Below, one piece after another: positions 8,785 to 15,758 of a stretch of DNA of 64,000 nucleotides. The first letter of the stretch is position 1. Each line of letters starts with the position of its first letter. The notes under the pieces were generated by a model. That model did no database searches. It worked only from the letters and a program-made list of their open reading frames with translations, and was not told the DNA's origin. The position numbers were made by a program, and so were the translations under genes. Origin of the DNA: Gammaproteobacteria bacterium. GTDB lineage: Bacteria; Pseudomonadota; Gammaproteobacteria; HK1. Where the stretch lies: NCBI GenBank assembly GCA_012103455.1, contig WLWT01000001.1, positions 2,156,001-2,220,000 on the forward strand. The letters run 5' to 3'.

Positions 8785-9860
8785 ATCGCGTTTTCCCACG
8801 CCGCGATATCGGCGAGTGTATGCGCACTCATGTCAGCGCCTTGCAGCCAGGCCCGGTGCCACGCCACCGTGCGTGTGATGCACTCCTTCAGATACCACCG
8901 TGGCCGCCATCCGGTTGCCTTGCGAATCGCCGTGCTGTCAAGGCGCAGCAAGCCGGCTTCGCGAGGGTGCGCTTCTTGCCCATCTGGCCAATTGACCGTC
9001 GCCGCCTCTCCCCACGACGCCGCTGCCATACGCGCCACTTCTCCCACGGTGGCTTCACTTCGTGTATCTGGCCCGTAGTTCCAGCCGCGTTCCAGGTCGG
9101 TTCGGCCAGCGAGCAGCGCCTGCGCGAGGGTGATGTACCCGGCCAGCGATTCTATCACATGTTGCCAGGGTCTAACCGCGCCGGGAAATCGCAGTCGTAC
9201 CGCCTGCCCGGCCTGAAATGCGGCCAGGCAGTCGGGGAGCAGCCGCTGCGGGGACCAGTCACCACCCCCGATGACGTTTCCCGCACGGGCGGTTGCCACA
9301 GGAATGCCTCGGCTCGCGAAAAAACTCCGCCGCCATGCCGCCACGGCTATCTCGGCGGCCGCTTTCGAAGCGCTATAAGGATCCGCATCTGCGCCAAGTG
9401 GCGCGGATTCCGTAAACGGCTCCGCCGTGTCCGCGTTGGCGTAGACCTTGTCCGTCGTGACTACAACAATGGCCCGCACGCAAGCGGCGCCTCTGGCCGC
9501 CTCGAGCACGTTTGCGGTGCCCATCACGTTGACGGCAAAAGTACCGAGCGGATCGCGATAGCTCTCTGCCACGAGCGGTTGCGCCGCCAGATGAAAAATG
9601 ACTGCCGGCGCCGCGGCCGCCATCGAGACCCTGAGCGGGTCGAGTTCGAGCACATCGGCGCGCGTATCGGAAGCCAGTCCATCTTCAATATTGGCCACGT
9701 CGAACATGGAAGGTTCGGTGGCCGGAGCAAGTGCAAAGCCGTGCACGCGCGCGCCCATGCGCGCGAGCCACTTGACCAGCCAGCCCCCCTTGAAGCCAGT
9801 ATGTCCCGTGACGAAGACCGGGCGTCCTGCCCAAACCGCCGGATTTACCAGATCTTCCAC
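8781..9860 (-). CDS. rfbG: CDP-glucose 4,6-dehydratase
   Basis: Extended SDR enzyme of 359 residues that converts CDP-D-glucose to CDP-4-keto-6-deoxyglucose, the branch point for CDP-linked dideoxy and branched sugars. The NAD-binding GHTGFKGGW lies at residues 19-27, and FHLAAQPLV, VVTTDKVYAN, the catalytic PYSASKAAAE (Tyr-xxx-Lys) and RAGNVIGGGDW are all characteristic of RfbG. The start codon lies inside the end of rfbF (16-bp overlap), and the stop overlaps the next start by ATGA. Full length compared with the Salmonella enzyme. It acts in the cytoplasm on the product of the neighbouring rfbF gene. Confidence 0.95.
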   Translation of the reverse strand: MEDLVNPAVWAGRPVFVTGHTGFKGGWLVKWLARMGARVHGFALAPATEPSMFDVANIEDGLASDTRADVLELDPLRVSMAAAAPAVIFHLAAQPLVAESYRDPLGTFAVNVMGTANVLEAARGAACVRAIVVVTTDKVYANADTAEPFTESAPLGADADPYSASKAAAEIAVAAWRRSFFASRGIPVATARAGNVIGGGDWSPQRLLPDCLAAFQAGQAVRLRFPGAVRPWQHVIESLAGYITLAQALLAGRTDLERGWNYGPDTRSEATVGEVARMAAASWGEAATVNWPDGQEAHPREAGLLRLDSTAIRKATGWRPRWYLKECITRTVAWHRAWLQGADMSAHTLADIAAWENAI

Positions 9861-10618
9861 GGCGCCCTCCCGTCCGCCCAGAGCGTCTCCAGATGATTCT
9901 TCTCACGCAGTGTATCCATCGGTTGCCAAAAGCCGTGGTGCTCAAAGACCATCAATTGATTCCGGGCCACGAGCTTCGGCAATACATCGCCTTCCCAACT
10001 GTCCTCGTCTCCGCCGATGAGCGAGAGAACGTCAGGGCTCAGGACGAAAAAGCCGCCGTTGACCTGCCGGCCGTCACCGGGCGGCTTTTCCGTAATGCCA
10101 GTCACTTCGAGATGGTCCGACACCTGTAGTGCGCCGTAGCGTCCAGGCGGCGTGACCGAGATGATCGTGCCCCAACGCCCGTGGGCGCGATGAAACGCGA
10201 TCTCTGCGGAAATATCGACATCTGCCACCCCATCGCCATAGGTAAAGCAGAACAGCTCCTCCTCGGTGACATACTGCGCGACCCGCTTCAGGCGTCCGCC
10301 CGTATTGGTGGCTTCGCCCGTATCGACCAATGTCACTCGCCAGGGCTCCGCGAACTGCTCGTGCACTTCCATCGTATTGGCGTGCAAGTCGAAGGTTACA
10401 TCGGACATGTGAACGAAATAGTTCGAGAAATACTCCTTGATGACATAACCTTTGTATCCGCAGCAGACGACGAACTCGTTCACGCCGTACGCGGAATAGA
10501 TTTTCATGATGTGCCAGAGGATGGGCTTGCCGCCGATTTCGACCATCGGCTTGGGTTTCAACCATGTTTCCTCGGATAGTCTGGAGCCGATTCCCCCCGC
10601 CAGTATCACAAGTTTCAA
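9845..10618 (-). CDS. rfbF: Glucose-1-phosphate cytidylyltransferase
   Basis: Makes CDP-glucose from glucose-1-phosphate and CTP. The nucleotide-binding motif LAGGIGSRLSEET is at the N-terminus, followed by KPKPMVEIGGKPILWHIM, the magnesium-binding FTYGDGVADVD and the C-terminal GFWQPMDTLREK, all typical of RfbF. The frame is open further upstream to 10741, but similarity starts at a TTG at 10618 preceded by AAGGA eight bases away. That start gives 257 residues, which fits the normal size of the family, so I prefer it over the upstream ATG. First gene of the CDP-sugar block; the MITE at 10753-10893 lies upstream and may have altered its promoter. Confidence 0.93.
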   Translation of the reverse strand: MKLVILAGGIGSRLSEETWLKPKPMVEIGGKPILWHIMKIYSAYGVNEFVVCCGYKGYVIKEYFSNYFVHMSDVTFDLHANTMEVHEQFAEPWRVTLVDTGEATNTGGRLKRVAQYVTEEELFCFTYGDGVADVDISAEIAFHRAHGRWGTIISVTPPGRYGALQVSDHLEVTGITEKPPGDGRQVNGGFFVLSPDVLSLIGGDEDSWEGDVLPKLVARNQLMVFEHHGFWQPMDTLREKNHLETLWADGRAPWKIW

Positions 10619-10752
10619 CGCAAGTGTCCTTGAAATTTCTTTTGTCTCTTTGACCTCCTCAGCACATGAGCATGCCAACTGTTGGTCTGCGATGAAGGCG
10701 AATATGAGCAGGCGGAGGTTAAAGGAACGAGGATATTGCATATTAAACGGAA

Positions 10753-10893
10753 GGGCGCCTGCTAAAAATAGTCATTGTTTCGTGAGTGCAAGGAAGCACC
10801 GCGCGCACAACCGCAGTGTATAGGTGATACCTGAGGATTCGAGCACGGCGCTGACGCCGCAATCGCGGAAAAAGTGCATTGTTAGAGGTGCCC
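10753..10893. mobile_element. Complete 141-bp MITE with 4-bp target duplication (empty IS4 site)
   Basis: A non-coding element with imperfect terminal inverted repeats: GGGCGCCTGCTAAAAAT at the left and, read in reverse at the right, GGGCACCTCTAACAAT. The flanks carry a 4-bp direct repeat GGAA on both sides. The interior contains hairpin-forming stretches, including CGGCGCTGACGCCG. This copy holds an uninterrupted centre GTATAGGTGATAC, the position occupied by an IS4-type element in the copy at 56761-58190. The terminal pattern resembles IS5-type elements, but no matching transposase was assigned. Confidence 0.85.
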
Positions 10894-10941
10894 GGAATTC
10901 TTGGAACTCAGCAAGTACCTCGATCATGTCGGTTGCAAACG

Positions 10942-12231
10942 CTATAGCTGGCTCAGATCAACGCGACCTGTACGCGCGATACGGTAGAAGTCCAGATCAC
11001 GCTCAAAGATGACGAAGTAGTGCTCTGCGGCCGCGGCTTTGATCATTTCCGCGTCCGCCCGTGTCTTCACAACCACGACGGCGCGCGTGCCGGGCGCCAA
11101 TCCGTCGAGACCGCCTAGAAGTGGTATGTCCGGAAAATGTTGGCCTAGGAACCGTCTCATCACATCGGGATGAACAAAACCATAGATGAACACTCCCGCA
11201 GCATCGGACAGGCTCCTTTGCAGCCCGGCAGTATGCTCCAGCAGTGCGGGAATTGAGAGCCTCGTGAGTTCGTGTCGAACCGCACCGGCATCCGTGCTGC
11301 CACCTAACCACAACTGCTCCCGGCGGCGAAATTCGACTGCCCGGCGCCATTGGCCAGCTTTAATCTGTCGGTTAACAAACACGTCGCGTCCCGCCAGAAT
11401 ACATGCGTCCAGCGATCTTTTAAGAGGCTGGTACAAATCGTCAGGAACAGTGTTATATCCGCGGTCTTGAATCGCGAACAAAATCAGGTTGTCAAGAACG
11501 GTAACAAGTTCTTGGTTGAAATAGTCGTCTTGCATATCGACATTAAGCCAATAGTCTCTCGCATACCCTTCCTTGAGTATGCGGTTCTCGATATAGAACG
11601 GCTCTAGCTCGAACCTGATGCGGCCCATTCTGGCTAGCCGGTATGCACGCCAGATTGCGAGCGCGAGAAGATGGCACGGAAACATAGTTGTGCCGAGGAC
11701 TGCCTCTCGCCGCATGATGCCGATCTCCGGAAGCGAGGCGCCACCCAAGAGAACTGATAATATATCCAGTGACGATTGAGTTTTGTCAAACGTGAGCGGC
11801 TCGGAGATATTGAAATTGCGATGCAGTTCGCATCCGTTGCGATCATCGTAGGCAATCCAGTCTGCGAACACGGCTTGCAGTTCAGGGTCGCTTTCGAGCA
11901 TCGCTAGATATCGCTCAACCCCTGCCGGAATGAGGCGATCGTCGTCCGCGAGATAAGTGACATATTTGCCACGCGTGTGCGACAGCGCGTTGATGTAGTT
12001 ATTGAACGCATTGAGGGTTTGCGGTAACCGGAAATAGCGGATGTTGTCCCGGCTGCGCGCATGCTCGGCAACCACCTCTGGGGTATCGTCCTTCGAGCCA
12101 TTATCGGAGATGACAACCTCATAGTTGATGCCCAAGGTGTCCAGTTCCGCGAGACGCGTCAAGCAAAGATCCAGCAGCTTGCCGCGATTATAGGTCGGCA
12201 CGAAAACGCTCAGTAGAGGTTGCTCAGACAT
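10942..12231 (-). CDS. Family 2 glycosyltransferase
   Basis: GT-A fold glycosyltransferase of 429 residues that would transfer a sugar from a nucleotide donor during polysaccharide assembly at the cytoplasmic face. The N-terminal signature SVFVPTYNRGKLLDLCL is followed by VVISDNGSKDDT and the metal-binding YLADDD near 94-98. The C-terminal third after about residue 320 is a separate Rossmann-like segment (VFIYGFVHPDVMRRFL, AVVVVKTRADAEM). The ATG at 12231 (MSEQPLLS) is preferred over one three codons upstream because it starts right at the conserved domain. It lies between the methyltransferase genes and the MITE that separates it from rfbF. Confidence 0.88.
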   Translation of the reverse strand: MSEQPLLSVFVPTYNRGKLLDLCLTRLAELDTLGINYEVVISDNGSKDDTPEVVAEHARSRDNIRYFRLPQTLNAFNNYINALSHTRGKYVTYLADDDRLIPAGVERYLAMLESDPELQAVFADWIAYDDRNGCELHRNFNISEPLTFDKTQSSLDILSVLLGGASLPEIGIMRREAVLGTTMFPCHLLALAIWRAYRLARMGRIRFELEPFYIENRILKEGYARDYWLNVDMQDDYFNQELVTVLDNLILFAIQDRGYNTVPDDLYQPLKRSLDACILAGRDVFVNRQIKAGQWRRAVEFRRREQLWLGGSTDAGAVRHELTRLSIPALLEHTAGLQRSLSDAAGVFIYGFVHPDVMRRFLGQHFPDIPLLGGLDGLAPGTRAVVVVKTRADAEMIKAAAAEHYFVIFERDLDFYRIARTGRVDLSQL

Positions 12232-12270
12232 CCGCCGCAATGTTTTCCACAGAAATAGTTCGTGTATTGC

Positions 12271-13455
12271 TCAAACAACGAGCATGTTCCCCGTGTATGC
12301 TTGGAGACGCAGTACTTCTCGGATCTCAACCTCGTACATCGGGTTGGCGATGAGAATCAGACCCAACCGTGGTATTCGCTCATCCTCGGGTGAGATCACG
12401 CCGGTCCCAATGCCGGGAATGAAGCCGCCCTGCTTTGCCGGATTGGAATCGATCACGGCTTCCAGGTTGGCGTCACCTAAAAGATTGCTCAGCGTCACGC
12501 CCTTCGCACCGGCGCCCCAAATGGCCCAGCCGGCATCCCCGCGCCCATGCCGGATCGCGTTGCTCAACTCGCTTTCCTTTTTTCGAATGGCCTTATTGAA
12601 TCGAGCTAAGCGCCCTCCACCGACCGGCGAAGTGCTTGGCCCGGAACCGACCTTCAATTCAATGAGCTGATACTGATCGCCAAACACGCGCTCGTGCCTG
12701 ATCACTTCGAATCCGGCTCTCTCGCAGAGCCCGGCCAAGACGGGCATGGCGAAGTAATTGCAGTGCTCGTAGAAGACGTCGCAAATGCAGCCGTGGTCCA
12801 CGATCCATTCAAATTCAGGTGTCTCGACGGCCACGCGCGCGCCTCCGGCCGCCCGTGCGATCCGCGCCAGTTCCGCGAGAAACGGGCCGATTTCCTCAAC
12901 ATGTTCGACGACGTGCCGGCAGACGATCAAATCAAACTCTTCCTTCACATCCGCCGCTGCGACATAGGATCGCACGTAGTCGATCCCCGCATTTTCCTCA
13001 CCCCTGTTCTCCGGGCAGGACGTATCATAGCCGACACAGCGAGCGCAACCGCGAGCCCGCAGAAGCCGGAGAAACTCACCTCTCCCGCAACCCACCTCCA
13101 GGACCCTGCCGCCGTCGGTCAGGTAGCGTTGCGTCAATCCGCAGGCAACGTGATCAAGGTGCTCACGAAAGGCGCCGGAGAACCCCTGCCGATTGTCATA
13201 GAACGCGTCATAGCGGATCAGGGTGCCATCGAACGCGGCATTGAAGATGAGCCCGCAACGCCGGCACTCTTTCAGATCCAGAACGCCGCCGCCAAATTCC
13301 TTGGCCTTGGCGACACTGTCACACCGATAATTCAACATGACCGGCTGCCCGCTGCGGCGAAACTCTCCCGAGAGTTCGACGCCGCCGCAACCCGGACAAT
13401 CCGGACGCAGTGCCGCCGCTGAATCGAAGGCCGAAGGTGTTGTAGCGATGCTCAT
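12271..13455 (-). CDS. Class I SAM methyltransferase with N-terminal zinc-binding motif
   Basis: A 394-residue methyltransferase. Two cysteine pairs, CPGC near residue 20 and CRRC near 63, form a probable zinc site. The SAM-binding motif VLEVGCGRGEFLRLL is near 114, and LIVCRHVVEHVEEIGPFL is the usual post-motif helix. The C-terminal region with WAIWGAGAKGVTLSNLL is a Rossmann-like domain seen in C-methyltransferases of sugar clusters. It starts nine bases after the stop of the CmcI-family gene. Likely modifies a sugar nucleotide or glycan of the cluster; the exact acceptor cannot be read from sequence. Confidence 0.85.
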   Translation of the reverse strand: MSIATTPSAFDSAAALRPDCPGCGGVELSGEFRRSGQPVMLNYRCDSVAKAKEFGGGVLDLKECRRCGLIFNAAFDGTLIRYDAFYDNRQGFSGAFREHLDHVACGLTQRYLTDGGRVLEVGCGRGEFLRLLRARGCARCVGYDTSCPENRGEENAGIDYVRSYVAAADVKEEFDLIVCRHVVEHVEEIGPFLAELARIARAAGGARVAVETPEFEWIVDHGCICDVFYEHCNYFAMPVLAGLCERAGFEVIRHERVFGDQYQLIELKVGSGPSTSPVGGGRLARFNKAIRKKESELSNAIRHGRGDAGWAIWGAGAKGVTLSNLLGDANLEAVIDSNPAKQGGFIPGIGTGVISPEDERIPRLGLILIANPMYEVEIREVLRLQAYTGNMLVV

Positions 13456-13464
13456 AGCGGGGCA

Positions 13465-14238
13465 TTAGCGGAGCCGCTTGAGATAGGCGCCAGGCCAGTG
13501 GGTGATGTTCTCGCCCAACGCGCTTTCGTTGAACGGCCAATCCGGCTGCTCGATCCCGAACTCGGGATGCGCCGCGGCGAATTCTTCGGCCGCCGCCGTG
13601 GGATGGTCCCAACTCCAGTCGGGTGTGCCGCGAGGCACGTCGTGGAGGTAGTGTTGAGCACCGTCCGTAGCCACAACATAAGAGCCCGGCGATACCAGGT
13701 GATGATAGGCTGCAAGCTCATTCGCCACGTGCGCCTTGGTGTGGCAGGAGTCCAGGATGACCAAGACCGTCTCATGCGGCTGGATCAGAGCTTCGACCTG
13801 GCTCACAGTGGCGCTCGCCACGCAGTCGCCCTCGATCAGGGTGATCCTGTCGGCGAGTTGGTGGGCTTCGAGCGCCTGCCGGTTGTGGGGGCGGATCTCG
13901 ATATCCACTCCGATAACGCGGCCTTTCCCCATGGCTTTGAAGAGGCTGGCATAAAACACCAGCGACCCGCCGTGCGCCACTCCGGTCTCGACAATGACGT
14001 CCGGCTTGACCTGATAAATCACCTCCTGGATCCGCAGCAGGTCTTCCGGCAGTTGAATCACCGGGCGGCCTAGCCATGAGAAACAGTAAGAATACTTTTC
14101 ATTCCAACCCACCTTGAGCCACTGTCGAGAAAGGACCTCGAACGCTTCTTTGGAATAGAGATTCAAGGTGCGATCTTCACCATCCCCATGGCCGGTGATC
14201 TCGAGTGTCTGCGCGATGTCGTCGATGATCAGCTTCAT
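13465..14238 (-). CDS. CmcI-type (cephalosporin hydroxylase family) methyltransferase
   Basis: A 257-residue protein of the family named after cephalosporin hydroxylase CmcI, whose members in polysaccharide clusters are SAM-dependent O-methyltransferases. Visible signatures are YSYCFSWLGRPVIQLPEDL, the SAM site VIVETGVAHGGSLVFYASL, the acidic VIGVDIEIRPHNR and VLVILDSCHTKAHV, a likely metal-binding DxxH region. Length is standard. It lies 12 bp after the epimerase gene and nine bp before the next methyltransferase, so it is part of the same operon. A glycan-methylating role is inferred from context. Confidence 0.87.
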   Translation of the reverse strand: MKLIIDDIAQTLEITGHGDGEDRTLNLYSKEAFEVLSRQWLKVGWNEKYSYCFSWLGRPVIQLPEDLLRIQEVIYQVKPDVIVETGVAHGGSLVFYASLFKAMGKGRVIGVDIEIRPHNRQALEAHQLADRITLIEGDCVASATVSQVEALIQPHETVLVILDSCHTKAHVANELAAYHHLVSPGSYVVATDGAQHYLHDVPRGTPDWSWDHPTAAAEEFAAAHPEFGIEQPDWPFNESALGENITHWPGAYLKRLR

Positions 14239-14250
14239 GATGTAAGTGTT

Positions 14251-15192
14251 TTAATGATTCACCGATGCCGCTGGAATAGCGCCAATGTTTCGCAAATAAG
14301 AGAGTTCGCCCTGCAGCCCCTCGCAGAGGCTCACCGACGGCTCCCAACCGGATTCCCTCAAGCGACCGATGTCCGCCAGCACCAGTGGATTGGGATCGTC
14401 AATGGGCTCAGCCGCCACCCTGACCAAATCTAGCTCGCATCCCGAGGTGACGGCGGCTTCATGCGCCAGGTGTGCCACTGTGACGGCCTCACCCGACCCC
14501 AAATTCACCGTCCCTTGCGCCCGAAGATGAATTAGGTGCCCGACGGCACGGGTGAAATCGTCAATGTGAATGTAGTCTTTCGCGCTATGCGGCGTTCGCA
14601 ACTCGATGGGCGCGCCGGCGTGCAGCCGCCGCAGAAGATAGGCGCACAGCTTTGCCAACGGTTCACCTGGCCCGTAGGGATAAAAAACCCGCCCCCAACA
14701 AAAACCCACCCCAGCCGCTTCGAACTGCGCCTGCCAATGTTGGTGTAGAGCTACTTTGGCCTTGGCGTAAGGACTGGCCGGAGCGATGATACTCTTCGAT
14801 TCAACCAAAGCTTCGCTGGACGGACCATACTCGGCGCACGTCCCCAGGCCCATTACGTAGGAGATGCCGGCGTCTACAATCCAATCGCCGAGTGCCTTGC
14901 TCCACCGAAGAAAATCCTCGTTCAAAGGAGAATCGAGATACCCACCCGGCGTCGTGATCCATGCGGTGTGCAAACAAGCATCAATGTGGTGCTGAGCCAG
15001 TTCCTCTTTCGGCAGTTCTTCCAGCGTACCTTGCAATAACGTCAGGTTTTGCTCTTGTTCGACATTGGCGAAGAGTGCTCGCGCTTTCTTCAGATCGCGT
15101 ACCAGTCCACAGACCGATATACCGTGGTCAAGCAATCGGCGCACGACCGCACTGCCGATGAATCCAGTGGTTCCGGTGACCAGGAGCATCAT
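14251..15192 (-). CDS. NAD(P)-dependent sugar epimerase/reductase (extended SDR)
   Basis: A 313-residue Rossmann enzyme acting on nucleotide sugars. The cofactor motif VTGTTGFIGSAVVRRLL is right at the start, followed by CLHTAWITTPGGY, GLGTCAEYG, the catalytic SPYAKAKVALH (Tyr-xxx-Lys) and RVFYPYGPGEP. This resembles CDP-abequose or paratose synthases and GDP/dTDP-4-keto-sugar reductases of O-antigen clusters, which would suit an RfbF/RfbG pathway. The frame extends 27 codons further upstream, but the ATG at 15192 is chosen because the conserved domain begins there and the codon overlaps the stop of a small upstream frame (ATGA). Exact product sugar not predictable. Confidence 0.87.
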   Translation of the reverse strand: MMLLVTGTTGFIGSAVVRRLLDHGISVCGLVRDLKKARALFANVEQEQNLTLLQGTLEELPKEELAQHHIDACLHTAWITTPGGYLDSPLNEDFLRWSKALGDWIVDAGISYVMGLGTCAEYGPSSEALVESKSIIAPASPYAKAKVALHQHWQAQFEAAGVGFCWGRVFYPYGPGEPLAKLCAYLLRRLHAGAPIELRTPHSAKDYIHIDDFTRAVGHLIHLRAQGTVNLGSGEAVTVAHLAHEAAVTSGCELDLVRVAAEPIDDPNPLVLADIGRLRESGWEPSVSLCEGLQGELSYLRNIGAIPAASVNH

Positions 15193-15347
15193 CGCGGCGC
15201 GCACGAGTGCAAGGTGTTCAGATCCAGCAGGCCCCTGTCCCTCTCGGCCATGACGGCCGCCGGCGCAGGCCACCCGGTGTGGACCTCAAGGCCGTCCCCA
15301 AGCAATCCCCACCCCGATTCCGGCGTATAACTTTCGGACATCTGCAT
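15189..15347 (-). CDS. Small 52-residue open frame coupled to the epimerase gene
   Basis: An ATG-started frame encodes 52 residues beginning MQMSESYTPESGWGLLGDGL and ends in a TGA that overlaps the next gene start (ATGA at 15192-15189). This is the same coupling used at three other junctions in the cluster, which argues that it was translated as part of the operon. The sequence is rich in Gly, Pro and Trp and lacks any domain I recognise. It could be the remaining end of a larger gene lost upstream, since the operon has no obvious first gene. Confidence 0.35.
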   Translation of the reverse strand: MQMSESYTPESGWGLLGDGLEVHTGWPAPAAVMAERDRGLLDLNTLHSCAPR

Positions 15348-15507
15348 GTTCCTCTAGGACCTGGAAGCGATGCGCCAAGCTGGCGCCAACTGGGTGTGGT
15401 GATTTCGCTTGACTGATCGAGACCAAGCGTATCGAGGCGGGCAAGCCGTCAGGGTGTGTGTGAAATAATCGGGGTTAGCGAAACCAGTGTCTCGGAAGGA
15501 GTAGCTG

Positions 15508-15667
15508 ATGACGACCCTGCAATGCACCGCTTTGACACTCTCACAGAGGATTGATTTTGTCGCAGCCGTCCGGTCAGGGCAACGCGAGCATCGAGTGCCG
15601 GCGCTGGCTGCGGATTGGTGGCGTATCCCGTCCAACGGTCTATGCAACGTGCTGGCGAGACCGATAA
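15508..15667 (+). pseudogene. N-terminal relic of an IS481-like transposase
   Basis: After a GGAAGGAG ribosome site, an ATG begins a frame reading MTTLQCTALTLSQRIDFVAA. A frame change near 15590 leads into SIECRRWLRIGGVSRPTVYA, which resembles the helix-turn-helix (ELCRRFGISRPTGY pattern) at the start of IS481-type transposases. Stops follow at once. Only about 50 residues are left. The resemblance is from the helix-turn-helix pattern alone, so the family is tentative. Confidence 0.3.
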
Positions 15668-15686
15668 CTTAATTCATGTCCCATAG

Positions 15687-15731
15687 TTTGGCACGCAGGG
15701 GTTTGGCCTGCAGGGGTTTGGCACGCAGGGG
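15687..15731. repeat. Three tandem 15-bp repeats
   Basis: Three adjacent copies of TTTGGCACGCAGGGG, the middle one with CT for AC, lie just upstream of the vWA operon. They could be slippage products, or could shape the leader of the operon transcript; the sequence alone does not decide. Confidence 0.85.
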
Positions 15732-15758
15732 CGCGGTCAGCGCGCCGCCGTTGGCTCC

